DNA of 35,950 nt from contig VGUA01000019.1 in NCBI GenBank assembly GCA_016874535.1, positions 1-35,950 on the forward strand. The letters are read 5' to 3'. The first letter of the stretch is position 1, and each line of letters opens with the position of its first letter. Position numbers and translations under genes: made by a program. Below are positions 1-10,333 of the stretch, piece after piece. A model generated the notes under the pieces. The model had not been told where the DNA came from. It ran no database searches and saw only the letters and a program-made list of their open reading frames with translations. Origin of the DNA: Gammaproteobacteria bacterium (GTDB lineage Bacteria; Pseudomonadota; Gammaproteobacteria; Ga0077536).

Positions 1-1906
1 CCCCGTAAGCATCGCCGTAGCCGACGCGTGCCTTGATGAGGAAGGTGAAGTCCCTGCCCAACGGGAAGAAATAGCGCGAGTCGTAATCCACCTTGTAGAA
101 CTGGAGGTCGCCACCCGGGGCCGCGATTTCACCGCGGATAGACTGCAACATGCCGTCCGTCGGGAAGATGGTGGAATTACGTGAGTCGTAGGAGAACCCG
201 GTATTGAAGCGGATGATGTCGAAATCGTTGCCCTCGATGGTGGTGAAGGCAAAGACCTCATCGGACAGAAAGAACGGACTCACATCGAGCTTGGTCTTTT
301 CGTAGTTGGCACCGAAAGCAAAGCTGTTGTACTCGGTCAACGGAATGCCAAAGCTCACGCCACCGGAGTAGGTCTCGGTGTTATAGCGCACCAGGCGGTT
401 GTCATTACCGGCGTCCACCTGCTGGTAGCTCACGTTGAAGCCGCGGCTGACCCCGTCGATGGTCCAGTAGGGGTTCATGTAGCCCAGGCGGAACAAGGTG
501 TTGAAGTCGCTGTTGTTGAACGCCGCGCTGACGCTCTTGCCACTGCCGAGGAAGTTGTCCTGGGTGACACTGGTATTGAAGATGATGCCCTGGGCCTGAG
601 AGAAGCCTAGACCCAACATCAGGTTGCCGGAAGGACGCTCCTTCACCGTGTAGTTCACGTCCACCTGGTCGGTCATGCCGGTGACCGCAGGCGTCTCCAC
701 GTTAACTTCCTCGAAGTAGCCGAGACGCTGCAGGCGAATCTTGGAGCGCTCCACCCATTTGGTGGAAATCCAGCCGCCTTCCATCTGGCGCATCTCACGC
801 CGCAGGACCTCGTCGCGGGTCTTGGCATTGCCGTTGAAGTTCACGCGGCGGACATAGACCCGCTGGCCGGGATCCACGAAGTAGGTGAGCATGACCGTGC
901 GCTTGGCCTTGTCCATCTTCGGAATGGCATTGACGTTGGCGAAGGCATAGCCTTCGTCGCCGAGGCGGTCGGTGATGTTCTTGGTGGTCTGGGTCACGGA
1001 CTTGCGGGAGAACATGTCGCCCTGACGGGTCTCCACCCGTTCGAAGAGTTCCTTCTCGTCCACGATGAGCTTGCCGGCGAGCTTGACCCCGGACACCGTA
1101 AACTGTTCGCCTTCGTTGATGTTGATGGTGACGTAAACGTCCGCCTTGTCCGGCGTGATGGAAACCTGGGTGGAATCCACCCGGAAGTCGATGTAGCCGT
1201 TGTCCTGGTAGCGGGAACGCAGGGTTTCGAGGTCGCCCGAGAGTTTCTGCTTGGAGTACTGGTCGTCCTTGGTGAACCAGCTGGTCCAGGTGGGGGTCGT
1301 CAGCTTGAATTCGGAGAGCAATTCCTTGTCGGTGAAGGACTCGTTGCCGACGATGTTGATCTGCTTGATGAGGGCGGCCTCGCCCTCGGTGATCTTGAAA
1401 TGGATGGTGAGGCTGTTGTCATCCAGCGGGGTGATGGTCGGTTCGATCTTCACCCCGTACTTGCCGTTGGCGTAGTACTGGCGGCGGAGCTCCTGTACCA
1501 CCTTGTCCATCTTGGATTCGTTGTACACCTCGCCCTTGGCAAAGCCCGCTTCGCCCAGCCCCTTCTCCAGCTCCTCGGTCTTGACCGCCTTGTTGCCCTC
1601 GAAGGTGATGTCGGCAATCGACTCGCGCTCACTGACGCGCACCACCAGCACGTCACCCTCGCGGTCCAGACGCACATCCTTGAAGAAACCGGTCTTGAAC
1701 AGCGCGCGGACGGCATCCTGACTGCGCTTTTCGTCGACCCTGTCGCCCACGGTGATGGGCAGATAATTGAAGACGGTACCGGGAGAGATGCGGTTCAGAC
1801 CCTCCACCTGGATGTCGTCGACGATGAATTCATCGGCGAGCGCGGACTTCACGAGCAGCATCGACAGGATGCATGCGACCCATTTGGAGGCTCTGGAAAT
1901 CACCAT
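1..1906 (-). CDS. bamA: Outer membrane protein assembly factor BamA (3' end beyond window)
   Basis: BamA is the outer-membrane core of the beta-barrel assembly machine that folds and inserts outer membrane proteins. About 635 codons are visible. A signal peptide (hydrophobic to about residue 23, then ALA-DE) is followed by the mature start [12 protein letters not shown]. Next come tandem POTRA domains to about residue 420 and the first strands of the C-terminal barrel. Family members run about 760-800 residues, so the last barrel strands lie outside the window. The ATG at 1906 is the only in-frame start after an upstream stop, and it has no clear Shine-Dalgarno sequence. The gene lies 30 bp after rseP as the last visible gene of the rpsB-bamA operon, the usual gammaproteobacterial order. 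Product assignment is firm. Confidence 0.95.
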   Translation of the reverse strand, partial: MVISRASKWVACILSMLLVKSALADEFIVDDIQVEGLNRISPGTVFNYLPITVGDRVDEKRSQDAVRALFKTGFFKDVRLDREGDVLVVRVSERESIADITFEGNKAVKTEELEKGLGEAGFAKGEVYNESKMDKVVQELRRQYYANGKYGVKIEPTITPLDDNSLTIHFKITEGEAALIKQINIVGNESFTDKELLSEFKLTTPTWTSWFTKDDQYSKQKLSGDLETLRSRYQDNGYIDFRVDSTQVSITPDKADVYVTININEGEQFTVSGVKLAGKLIVDEKELFERVETRQGDMFSRKSVTQTTKNITDRLGDEGYAFANVNAIPKMDKAKRTVMLTYFVDPGQRVYVRRVNFNGNAKTRDEVLRREMRQMEGGWISTKWVERSKIRLQRLGYFEEVNVETPAVTGMTDQVDVNYTVKERPSGNLMLGLGFSQAQGIIFNTSVTQDNFLGSGKSVSAAFNNSDFNTLFRLGYMNPYWTIDGVSRGFNVSYQQVDAGNDNRLVRYNTETYSGGVSFGIPLTEYNSFAFGANYEKTKLDVSPFFLSDEVFAFTTIEGNDFDIIRFNTGFSYDSRNSTIFPTDGMLQSIRGEIAAPGGDLQFYKVDYDSRYFFPLGRDFTFLIKARVGYGDAYG

Positions 1907-1936
1907 TGAGGAGCTTTTACCGTCTGGCTGTCAGCG

Positions 1937-3301
1937 TTAGAAAATGCGCATCAAATCGTTATAGAGAGCCAGCCCCATGAGACCGAGCAACAGGAACAGG
2001 CCCAGCTGATGACCATATACCTGAACGGCCTCAGGCACCGGCCTGCGCGCGACGGATTCTATCAGGTAAAAAATCAGGTGTCCGCCATCAAGCATCGGAA
2101 CCGGCAAAAGATTCAGCACCGCAAGACTCACGCTGACCAACCCCAGAAATTCGAGAAAGCGCGCGGGCCCTAGGCGCGCCGACTCTCCCGCATATTGCGC
2201 GATGCTGAGCGGGCCACTGAGATTTTCCGGTGAAGCCCGGCCGCTCAGCATCTGTCCCAGGAACTTCAGGGTGGTGACCGTCACCTCGGTGGTGCGGCCG
2301 AAGGCACGGGTCAAAGCCTCGATGGGCCCGTAGCGCTCGGTCGCCATGGGCACGGTTTCGGCGGCTTCGGGCCTTGCGACCTCGGCCCCGATCCGCCCCA
2401 CGCGTTGCCCGCCCTCTTCGGCCACGCGCGGGGTAAGCGCGAGCGTGAGGCGCTGGCCGGCCCGCTCGACCTCGACGGTCAAGGGCATGCCCGGATGGGT
2501 TCGCACCGTCTCCACCCATGCCACCCAATCCGCAATGGGCTGCCCATCGACGACCGTCAGCAGGTCGCCCACCAGCAGCCCCGCCTCGGCCGCCGCCTCG
2601 CCAGGGACAAGCCTGCCGACCCGGGCCGGCAGGTGCGCGCGCAGCGGGGAGAACCCGGCCTTGTTGAAGAATTCGCCGCGGGAGAGGTCGTCAATGCTGA
2701 AACGACTGAAGTCGAGCACCACCTGGCGCTCGCCCTGGTCAGGGTGCTCGACGGTGAGATTGAGGAGGCCGCCGTCGAAGATCGCGTCGATGGCATGGCT
2801 CAGCACGTTGTCCCACAGCGCCACAGGATGATCATTGACCTCGCGGATCTCATCCCCCGGACGCAGGCCCGCCTCGGCGGCCGGTCCCGCAGGGGCCACC
2901 GTGCCGACGATTGGACGCGGCCCGGTGACGCCCCCGAGATAGCAGAGCCAGTAGACCAGTATCGCCAGGGCAAAATTCGCCAGCGGGCCGGCGCTGACGA
3001 TGGCGGCTCGCACCGCCACCGGCTGGCGATTGAACGCGCGGTGGCTGTCTTCGGGGGCCACCTCCCCCTCACGTTCGTCCAGCATCTTGACGTAACCGCC
3101 GAGCGGGATGGCGGCAATCGCAAATTCGGTATGGTCGCGGCCGGAACGCCAGCGCAGCAGCGGACGGCCAAAACCGACCGAGAACCTGAGAATCTTCACG
3201 CCCAGCCGTTTCGCGACCCAGTAATGCCCGTATTCGTGGAAGGTGACGAGCACCCCCAGGGCCAGGATGAAGGCCAGCAGGGTCTGCAGAAAGCCGGTCA
3301 T
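1937..3301 (-). CDS. rseP: RIP zinc metalloprotease RseP
   Basis: RseP is a site-2 intramembrane protease of the inner membrane. In relatives it cleaves the anti-sigma factor RseA to release sigma-E, and clears signal-peptide remnants. The 454-residue product has the zinc motif HEYGH at residues 22-26 in the first membrane segment and two PDZ domains in the middle (about 110-300). The second metal motif, [11 protein letters not shown], has LDG at 404-406 and is followed by C-terminal membrane segments. Length is normal for the family (about 450). Its ATG overlaps the dxr stop as ATGA, indicating translational coupling. Position between dxr and bamA is the standard arrangement and links it to envelope homeostasis. 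Confidence 0.96.
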   Translation of the reverse strand: MTGFLQTLLAFILALGVLVTFHEYGHYWVAKRLGVKILRFSVGFGRPLLRWRSGRDHTEFAIAAIPLGGYVKMLDEREGEVAPEDSHRAFNRQPVAVRAAIVSAGPLANFALAILVYWLCYLGGVTGPRPIVGTVAPAGPAAEAGLRPGDEIREVNDHPVALWDNVLSHAIDAIFDGGLLNLTVEHPDQGERQVVLDFSRFSIDDLSRGEFFNKAGFSPLRAHLPARVGRLVPGEAAAEAGLLVGDLLTVVDGQPIADWVAWVETVRTHPGMPLTVEVERAGQRLTLALTPRVAEEGGQRVGRIGAEVARPEAAETVPMATERYGPIEALTRAFGRTTEVTVTTLKFLGQMLSGRASPENLSGPLSIAQYAGESARLGPARFLEFLGLVSVSLAVLNLLPVPMLDGGHLIFYLIESVARRPVPEAVQVYGHQLGLFLLLGLMGLALYNDLMRIF

Positions 3302-4478
3302 GGGCTGGCGTGACGTTCCACGAGGCGGGCGGCTGTCTCGCGAGCGCGATGGTCATCCGCGAGCACCGCTTCCAGGGTGTCGGCGGCCTGATGCGGCAAG
3401 GAGGTCAGCGTCTCCTCCACCACGGCCGCGATGTGCGGGAAACGCAGCCGCCCGTCGAGGAAGGCCGCGACGGCGATTTCGTTCGCGGCATTCAGCAGGG
3501 TGGGGGCCGTTCCGCCGGCCGCAATGGCCTCGCGGGCGAGGCGCAGGCTCGGGAAGCGCTCAGGGTCGGGCTCCTCGAATTCGAGCTTGCGCACATCAAA
3601 GAGATTGAGTCGGCCCACCCCGGATTCCATCCGTGACGGCCAAGCCAGTGCATGGGCGATGGGCGTGCGCATGTCCGGGTTGCCGAGCTGGGCGAGTACC
3701 GAGCCGTCGACATATTCGACCATGGAATGGATCACACTTTGAGGATGGATCACGACCTCGATGTTGTCCTGCCCCGTCCCGAACAGCCAGCAGGCCTCGA
3801 TGATCTCCAGACCCTTGTTCATCATCGTGGCGGAATCGACCGAGATCTTGCGACCCATCACCCATTTGGGATGGGCACAGGCCTCGTCCGGGGTCACGGA
3901 CATCAACCCGGCCACGTCCCGCGTGCGGAAGGGCCCACCGGAGGCGGTAAGCAGGATACGGTTCACGCCCACCTGTGGCAGCCCGCGGGAGAAATCCCCC
4001 GGCATGCATTGGAATACCGCATTGTGTTCGCTGTCGATTGGCAGCAGCTCCGCCCCGCTGGCCCGCACGGCGTCCATGAAAAGCTGGCCGGACATCACCA
4101 GCGATTCCTTGTTGGCGAGCATCAGGCGCTTGCCGGCCCGGGCCGCCGCCAGATTGGGCATGAGCCCGGCCGCACCCACGATGCCGGCCATCACGTAGTG
4201 GGTCTGCGGGTGCGCAGCAACCTCGACCAGCCCGGCTTCACCCTCGAGAACCTCGGTGCGAATTCCTTCCGCCCGCAAGGCGGTGCGCAGTTCGCCCGCT
4301 GCGCGAGCATCGACCATCACCGCAAACGGTGGCCGCCACTGCCGGCACTGGGCCAGCAGGCCCTCCACATTGCGGTTGGCCGTGAGCGCCACGACCTCAA
4401 AGCGACCGGGGTCCCTCGCCACCACATCCAGGGTGTTGACGCCGATGGTGCCGGTGGATCCGAGGATGGTGATACCAA

Positions 4479-4482
<4 letters not shown>
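3298..4482 (-). CDS. dxr: 1-deoxy-D-xylulose 5-phosphate reductoisomerase
   Basis: Dxr converts 1-deoxy-D-xylulose 5-phosphate to 2-C-methyl-D-erythritol 4-phosphate with NADPH, the second step of the MEP isoprenoid pathway. The 394-residue protein opens with the nucleotide-binding motif LGSTGTIG. It carries NKESLVMSG, the metal-binding region DSEHNAVFQ and the substrate loop [11 protein letters not shown]. Length matches the family (about 398). The start overlaps the cdsA stop (ATGA at 4479-4482) and the stop overlaps the rseP start, so cdsA-dxr-rseP are tightly coupled. The pathway supplies isoprenoid precursors for UppS in the same operon. Confidence 0.97.
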
Positions 4483-5330
<848 letters not shown>

Positions 5331-5340
5331 ACCGGCGGCG

Positions 5341-6114
5341 TCAGTCGATGGGCGCCGCGGTCTCCCGCCCATGCGCCGCTTCGAGTTGCTCGCCTATCAT
5401 GCCGAACCGACGTTGGCGTCCCCGGAAACTCGCGAGCGCACGGTCGTATTCGTCCTGGTCGAAGTCGGGCCAGAGGCAGTCGGTGAAGTAGAACTCGGTG
5501 TAGGCCAGCTGCCACAGCAGGAAATTGCTGATGCGCTGCTCCCCCCCCGATCGGATGAAAAGGTCAGGGTCCGGTAGATCCGCCGTGCTGAGAAATCCCG
5601 CCAGGAGCTGTGGCGTGATGTGCGCGGGTTCAAGGGTACCTGCCTTCACCGCCTCGGCCAGCTGGCGGGCAGCCTGGGTGATGTCCCAGTGCCCACCGTA
5701 ATTCGCCGCGATGACCAGCCTGAGTCCCTGATTGTGGCGGGTGAGCGCTTCGGCGGCTGCGATACTGTCCTGGAGTTTGCGTGGGAAAGGACTGCGGTCA
5801 CCAATCACGCGCAGCTGCACGCCATTCTCATGGAGCTTCTGCGCTTCCTGGTCCAGCGCCATCACGAAGAGATCCATCAGCAGACGGACTTCCAGCGGTG
5901 GTCGGCGCCAATTCTCGCTGCTGAAGGCAAACAGGGTCAGGACTTCCACACCTGCCTCGGCAGAGCGGCGCACCAGTGCACGCACGTTTTCGACACCGGC
6001 ACGATGCCCTGCAATCCGCGGCAGATTGCGCTGCTTGGCCCAGCGTCCATTGCCATCCATGATGATGGCCACATGGCGCGGCACGCCGTCGGCACCGGGG
6101 GGCAGAGCTGTCAC
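5341..6114 (-). CDS. uppS: Undecaprenyl diphosphate synthase (cis-prenyltransferase)
   Basis: UppS condenses isopentenyl diphosphate units onto farnesyl diphosphate to make the C55 carrier lipid for peptidoglycan and O-antigen. The 257-residue protein has the catalytic MDGNGRWAK motif (Asp20). The substrate loop SGGEQRISNFLLWQLAYTE and the C-terminal region FTDCLWPDF follow the family pattern. The start codon is GTG at 6114, only 4 nt after the frr stop. An extended hydrophobic cleft is expected for a C55 product. The following gene, cdsA, begins about 10 nt after the stop. Assignment is firm; only the exact start is slightly uncertain. Confidence 0.96.
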   Translation of the reverse strand: MTALPPGADGVPRHVAIIMDGNGRWAKQRNLPRIAGHRAGVENVRALVRRSAEAGVEVLTLFAFSSENWRRPPLEVRLLMDLFVMALDQEAQKLHENGVQLRVIGDRSPFPRKLQDSIAAAEALTRHNQGLRLVIAANYGGHWDITQAARQLAEAVKAGTLEPAHITPQLLAGFLSTADLPDPDLFIRSGGEQRISNFLLWQLAYTEFYFTDCLWPDFDQDEYDRALASFRGRQRRFGMIGEQLEAAHGRETAAPID

Positions 6115-6118
6115 CTGC

Positions 6119-6676
6119 TCAAACCGCCATGATCTCTTGTTCCTTGGCGCCAGTGAGCTCGTCGATCTTCTTCACATGGGCGTCGGTGAGCTTCTGCACA
6201 TCTTCCTGTCCCTTGCGATCGTCGTCCTCGGAGATTTCCTTCTCCTTGAGCAAATCCTTCAAATCCGAAATGGCGTCCCGGCGGATGTTGCGCACGGCGA
6301 CCTTGGCCTGTTCGGCCTCGGATTTGACCACCTTGGTGAGATCGCGCCGACGTTCCTGGGTGAGCGGCGGCAGCGGGATGCGGATGACCGTGCCAGCCGT
6401 CTGCGGGTTCAATCCGAGGTCGGATTCGAGAATCGCCCGCTCGATGGCCGTGACCATGGCCTTGTCCCAGGCGGTGACGACGAGGGTTCGAGCATCTTCC
6501 ACAGTGACATTGGCCGCGCGCCCGACCGGAGTCACCGACCCGTAATAGTCGACATGCACATGATCCAGCAGGCTGGGATGCGCCCGTCCGGTGCGGATCT
6601 TCGCCAATTCGAGCTTGAAGCTGTCCACCGATTTGTCCATGCGCGCCTGTGCGTCCTTGAGTATGTCCTGCAGCAT
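6119..6676 (-). CDS. frr: Ribosome recycling factor
   Basis: RRF acts with EF-G to split the post-termination ribosome complex in the cytoplasm. The 185-residue product has exactly the family length. The N-terminal helix ([15 protein letters not shown]) and the [15 protein letters not shown] segment match the three-helix bundle. [16 protein letters not shown] marks the hinge to the second domain. It starts 4 nt after the pyrH stop and ends 4 nt before uppS, in the conserved pyrH-frr-uppS order. The region upstream of the ATG contains only a weak GGGA ribosome-binding sequence, so coupling to pyrH translation is likely. Confidence 0.97.
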   Translation of the reverse strand: MLQDILKDAQARMDKSVDSFKLELAKIRTGRAHPSLLDHVHVDYYGSVTPVGRAANVTVEDARTLVVTAWDKAMVTAIERAILESDLGLNPQTAGTVIRIPLPPLTQERRRDLTKVVKSEAEQAKVAVRNIRRDAISDLKDLLKEKEISEDDDRKGQEDVQKLTDAHVKKIDELTGAKEQEIMAV

Positions 6677-6680
6677 GTGC

Positions 6681-7406
6681 TTATCCCGCTGTTACCAGTG
6701 TGCCCACATTGTCCCCGAGCGCGGCGCGCACGAAGGTCCCCGGCTGTGTCATGTCCACGACCCGCAGGGGCATGAGATTGTCCCGGCACAACACGACGGC
6801 CGTGGCATCCATGACTGCAAGCTTGCGCTCCAGCACTTCGTCATAGCCCAGCTGGTCGTACCGCACGGCGGACGGGTCCCGATTGGGATCGGCCGAGTAA
6901 ACGCCGTCCACCTTTGTAGCCTTGATCATGAGCTCGGCGCCGATTTCGATGGCCCGCAGGCTGGCGGCCGAATCCGTGGTGAAGAAGGGATTGCCGGTAC
7001 CTGCGGCGAGCACCACAACCCGTCCCTTCTCCAGATGCCGGATGGCGCGACGGCGAATGTAGTCCTCGCATACCGCATTGATCTTGATGGCCGACATCAC
7101 CCGCGCGAACAGTGACGCCCGCTCCAATGCATCCTGGATCGCGAGCGCATTGATCACCGTGGCGAGCATGCCCATGTGGTCGGCCGTGACGCGGTCCATG
7201 CCGCGCTCGGCGAGCCCTGCGCCACGGAAGATGTTGCCACCCCCGATGACGATTGCGACCTGCACGCCCGCCTGGATGAGCTCCCTCACTTCTTCGGCCA
7301 CGCGGGTGAGGATCACGGGGTCGATCCCGTAGTCGCCCTCGCCCATCAGGGCCTCGCCGCTGAGCTTGATCAGTACCCGGCGGTAGCGTGGTTGTTGCGA
7401 ATGCAT
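6681..7406 (-). CDS. pyrH: Uridylate kinase
   Basis: PyrH phosphorylates UMP to UDP with ATP in pyrimidine nucleotide synthesis. It belongs to the amino-acid-kinase fold and is hexameric in relatives. The 241-residue product contains [11 protein letters not shown] near the N-terminus, the phosphate-binding IGGGNIFRG, and the C-terminal nucleotide region with [11 protein letters not shown]. The length equals that of the E. coli enzyme. It lies 21 nt after tsf and 4 nt before frr, in the conserved translation/UMP kinase block. Nothing unusual was noticed. Confidence 0.97.
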   Translation of the reverse strand: MHSQQPRYRRVLIKLSGEALMGEGDYGIDPVILTRVAEEVRELIQAGVQVAIVIGGGNIFRGAGLAERGMDRVTADHMGMLATVINALAIQDALERASLFARVMSAIKINAVCEDYIRRRAIRHLEKGRVVVLAAGTGNPFFTTDSAASLRAIEIGAELMIKATKVDGVYSADPNRDPSAVRYDQLGYDEVLERKLAVMDATAVVLCRDNLMPLRVVDMTQPGTFVRAALGDNVGTLVTAG

Positions 7407-7427
7407 CTCGACCCTTCCGGTGCCGGT

Positions 7428-8309
7428 TCAGTCAGCCGCGCGTGCCTGTGCCTTGACTTCCTCTGCGAAGTCGACGGTCTTTTTCTCGATGCCCTCGCCC
7501 ACTTCATAGCGCACGAAATTGAGCACCTTGGCCTTGCCGCCGAGCAGCTTGCCGACCGTGGTGTCCGGATCTTTCACGAAAGCCTGCCCGAGCAGCGTGA
7601 TTTCCGCCACGAATTTTCGCAGCTGGCCGGAGACCATCTTCTCCACGATGTCCGCCGGCTTGCCGCTGGTGGCGGCCTGGGCCACCCGGATTTCCTTTTC
7701 CTTGGCCAGGAGCTCGGCGGGAACCTCTTCCTCGGAGATGCAGGTGGGATTGGTCGCCGCCACGTGCATGGCGATGTCCTTGGCCAGTTCCGGGGTGCCA
7801 CCCTCCAGGGTCACCAGCACGCCGATGCGCTTGCCGTGGCGGTAGGCGCCCAAAGTCTGGCCGGCTTCGGCCTTGCGCTGCTCAAAGCGGCGGATGGAGA
7901 TGTTCTCGCCAATCTTCAGCACCAGCTGCTGGCGCGCGGCTTCGATGCTCTCGGCAGCACCCGGCATGACCAGCGCGCCCAGAGCATCGACGTCCGCCGG
8001 CGAATGCTCGAGCAGCGCCTGGCCGACCGCGGTGGAGAAGTGGCTGAAGTTGTCGTCATTGGCCACGAAGTCGGTTTCGCTGTTGATCTCGACGACCACG
8101 GCCTGACCGGCGCGCTCGGCAACGACCACGGTCCCTTCGGCGGCGATGCGGCCGGCCTTCTTGGCGGCCTTGGCGGCACCGGACTTGCGCAGGTGCTCGA
8201 GCGCGGCCTCGAGATCACCCCCGGTTTCCACCAGGGCGTTCTTGCATTCCATCATGCCCGCGCCGGAACGCTCGCGAAGCTCCTTCACGGCGGCTGCACT
8301 GATCTGCAT
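7428..8309 (-). CDS. tsf: Translation elongation factor Ts
   Basis: EF-Ts is the guanine-nucleotide exchange factor for EF-Tu. The open frame extends upstream to about 8651, but the true start is ATG 8309. There an AGAGGAA ribosome-binding site sits at good spacing and the product begins MQISAAAVKELRERSGAGMM, the canonical EF-Ts N-terminus (UBA-like domain). This gives 293 residues, normal for the family. The EF-Tu-contacting core follows (SETDFVANDDNF). The 160-nt gap to rpsB shows no gene or convincing terminator, so co-transcription with rpsB is expected. Confidence 0.97.
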   Translation of the reverse strand: MQISAAAVKELRERSGAGMMECKNALVETGGDLEAALEHLRKSGAAKAAKKAGRIAAEGTVVVAERAGQAVVVEINSETDFVANDDNFSHFSTAVGQALLEHSPADVDALGALVMPGAAESIEAARQQLVLKIGENISIRRFEQRKAEAGQTLGAYRHGKRIGVLVTLEGGTPELAKDIAMHVAATNPTCISEEEVPAELLAKEKEIRVAQAATSGKPADIVEKMVSGQLRKFVAEITLLGQAFVKDPDTTVGKLLGGKAKVLNFVRYEVGEGIEKKTVDFAEEVKAQARAAD

Positions 8310-8469
8310 GGTTCGATTCCTCTGAATAATGGGGTTGGGATGTGCTCGCAGTCCCCGGGTCAGCCACCCTTGGGCGGCGGCGGACTCGCTACTGACGATG
8401 GGACGCGGCCAGAGCGTCCCCGGGGGAGCCGGCGCGCCTGATGGCCCGCCGCTCCCGCCAGTGCCTCGC

Positions 8470-9360
8470 TTATTCCGCGCCAGCCGGGGCGTCGCCGGGG
8501 CCGGGCCTGCGGGCAGGCGCCTTCTTGCGCGGCGCTGCGGCCGGCACAACCTTTTTGCGACCACGGCGGGCATCGTCTTCGCTGCCGCGCTCACCGGACG
8601 CCTCGCGACGCACCAGCGGATTGCCCTCCTCGTCCAGCTCCACGAACTCATCCTGTCCGCCGGGGCCTGCAGTGGTGATGGTCATGCGGGCATCGAGCAC
8701 CGCATCGGCCGCCGCCTGGGCGTAGAGGTTGACGGCGCTGATGGCGTCATCGTTGCCCGGAATCACGTAGTCGATGCCGTCCGGCTTGCAGTTGGTATCG
8801 ACGATGGCGACCACCGGAATGCCGAGCTTGTTGGCTTCGGCGATGGCAATCTTCTCGAAGCCCACGTCGATAACGAACAGTGCATCCGGCAGGTTTTCCA
8901 TGTCCTTGATGCCGGCGAGCCCCAGATGGAGCTTGTCGTACTCGCGGCGGAGCTGCAGGCCCTCACGCTTGGAGATGCGGTCCAGCGAACCATTGTTGAT
9001 GCGTTCCTCGAGCTCCTTGAGGCGCTTGATGGACTGCTTCACGGTCTTGAAGTTGGTGAGCATGCCACCCAGCCAGCGGCGGTTGACATAGGGCATGCCA
9101 CAGCGGGCGGCCTCGCGGGCAATGGCTTCCTGGGCGGAACGCTTGGTGCCGACGAACAGCACCTTGCCACGACGGCTGATGACACGTCCCAAGAAGTTCA
9201 TGCCATCCCTGAACAGGGGCACGGTCTTCTCGAGGTTGATGATGTGAATCTTGTTGCGGTCTCCAAAGATGTACGGAGCCATCTTGGGATGCCAGAAACG
9301 GGTCTGATGCCCGAAGTGAACGCCAGCTTCCAACATCTGGCGCATGCTTACGTCAGCCAT
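8470..9360 (-). CDS. rpsB: 30S ribosomal protein S2 with basic C-terminal extension
   Basis: S2 joins the 30S subunit late and helps bind S1. The 296-residue product begins [19 protein letters not shown], with the family motifs [18 protein letters not shown] and [14 protein letters not shown]. The ATG is preceded by an AGGAGA site. E. coli S2 is 241 residues. Here about 55 extra residues follow the conserved end, rich in Arg, Lys, Pro and Ala (for example [21 protein letters not shown]). Such tails are probably disordered, and their role is not evident. It is the first gene of the operon, with a strong promoter about 150 nt upstream. Confidence 0.97.
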   Translation of the reverse strand: MADVSMRQMLEAGVHFGHQTRFWHPKMAPYIFGDRNKIHIINLEKTVPLFRDGMNFLGRVISRRGKVLFVGTKRSAQEAIAREAARCGMPYVNRRWLGGMLTNFKTVKQSIKRLKELEERINNGSLDRISKREGLQLRREYDKLHLGLAGIKDMENLPDALFVIDVGFEKIAIAEANKLGIPVVAIVDTNCKPDGIDYVIPGNDDAISAVNLYAQAAADAVLDARMTITTAGPGGQDEFVELDEEGNPLVRREASGERGSEDDARRGRKKVVPAAAPRKKAPARRPGPGDAPAGAE

Positions 9361-9507
9361 TGCAGTCTCCTGTGCGGGTTACGCCTCCACGGGTCCTGAG
9401 CCTCCATCGCGGGCGGCCTGAAGCGGCACCGCGACACCCAGAGGCACAGTGCATGACACGTGTGTGGGGTGGGTCGAAGTAGGTTACATTGCTCGAAGAG
9501 CGCGCGC

Positions 9508-9536
9508 TTTATACCATGTAAAACCTGTAGCAACAA
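9508..9536 (-). promoter_or_regulatory. Predicted rpsB operon promoter
   Basis: On the minus strand a TTGTTG box (9536-9531) is followed after exactly 17 bp by TATAAA (9513-9508). Immediately downstream comes an all-G/C discriminator (GCGCGCGC). GC-rich discriminators are typical of stringently controlled ribosomal promoters. The predicted start near 9501 leaves a leader of about 140 nt before rpsB. Feedback by S2 through such a leader is known in E. coli and may apply here. A weaker plus-strand pair for map, TTACAT (9484-9489) with TTTATA 18 bp later, overlaps the same DNA. Confidence 0.6.
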
Positions 9537-9556
9537 CGAGTTGGAACCCCCTGCGC

Positions 9557-10333
9557 ATGCCTGTGAGCATCAAGAACGCCGCCGACATCGAACACATGCG
9601 CCTGGCCGGCCGACTGGCCGCGGAAGTGCTGGAGATGATCGCCCCCCACATCCAGCCCGGCGTGACCACCGATGAGCTTGACTGCCTCTGCCATGAGTAC
9701 ATCGTGGGGGTTCAGGACGCCATCCCGGCGCCCCTCAATTACCACGGCTTCCCGAAGTCCATCTGCACCTCGGTCAACCATGTGGTCTGCCACGGCATTC
9801 CCAGCGAGAAGCGCCTGAAGGAAGGCGATGTGGTCAATGTGGATATCACCGTGATCAAGAACGGCTTTCATGGCGACACCAGCAAGATGTTCTATGTGGG
9901 CCCCCCGGGCATCAAGGCCCAGCGGCTGGTGGAAACCTGTTACGAGTGCCTGTGCGTAGGCATAGAGATGGTTCGGCCCGGGGTGCGGCTGGGGGACATC
10001 GGCGCCGCCATCCAGGCCCATGCCGAGGCCCGCAATTTCTCCATCGTGCGCGAATACTGCGGGCACGGCATCGGCCGCGAATTCCATGAGGATCCCCAGG
10101 TGCTGCACTACGGGCAGCCCGGCACGGGCCTCGTGCTCCAGCCCGGCATGACCTTCACCATCGAACCCATGGTCAACGCCGGCAAACGCCAGGTGAAGCT
10201 GCTGCCCGATGGCTGGACCGTGGTTACCAAGGATCACAGCCTCTCCGCCCAGTGGGAGCACACAATCCTCGTGACCGACTCCGGTTTTGAAGTCCTCACG
10301 GCGCGCCCGGATGAACATTTCAACACTCACTGA
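9557..10333 (+). CDS. map: Type I methionine aminopeptidase
   Basis: Map removes the initiator methionine from nascent proteins using two metal ions. The frame is open from 9449, but ATG 9557 gives the family N-terminus MPVSIKNAADIEHMRLAGRL and 258 residues, close to the usual 264. Visible metal-ligand motifs are the two aspartates in VDITVIKNGFHGDTS, the His of GHGIGREFHEDP, and the glutamates in FTIEPM and QWEHTI. It is divergent from rpsB, the classic gammaproteobacterial arrangement. Its 3' end overlaps the predicted glnD start by 23 nt. Confidence 0.96.
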   Translation: MPVSIKNAADIEHMRLAGRLAAEVLEMIAPHIQPGVTTDELDCLCHEYIVGVQDAIPAPLNYHGFPKSICTSVNHVVCHGIPSEKRLKEGDVVNVDITVIKNGFHGDTSKMFYVGPPGIKAQRLVETCYECLCVGIEMVRPGVRLGDIGAAIQAHAEARNFSIVREYCGHGIGREFHEDPQVLHYGQPGTGLVLQPGMTFTIEPMVNAGKRQVKLLPDGWTVVTKDHSLSAQWEHTILVTDSGFEVLTARPDEHFNTH

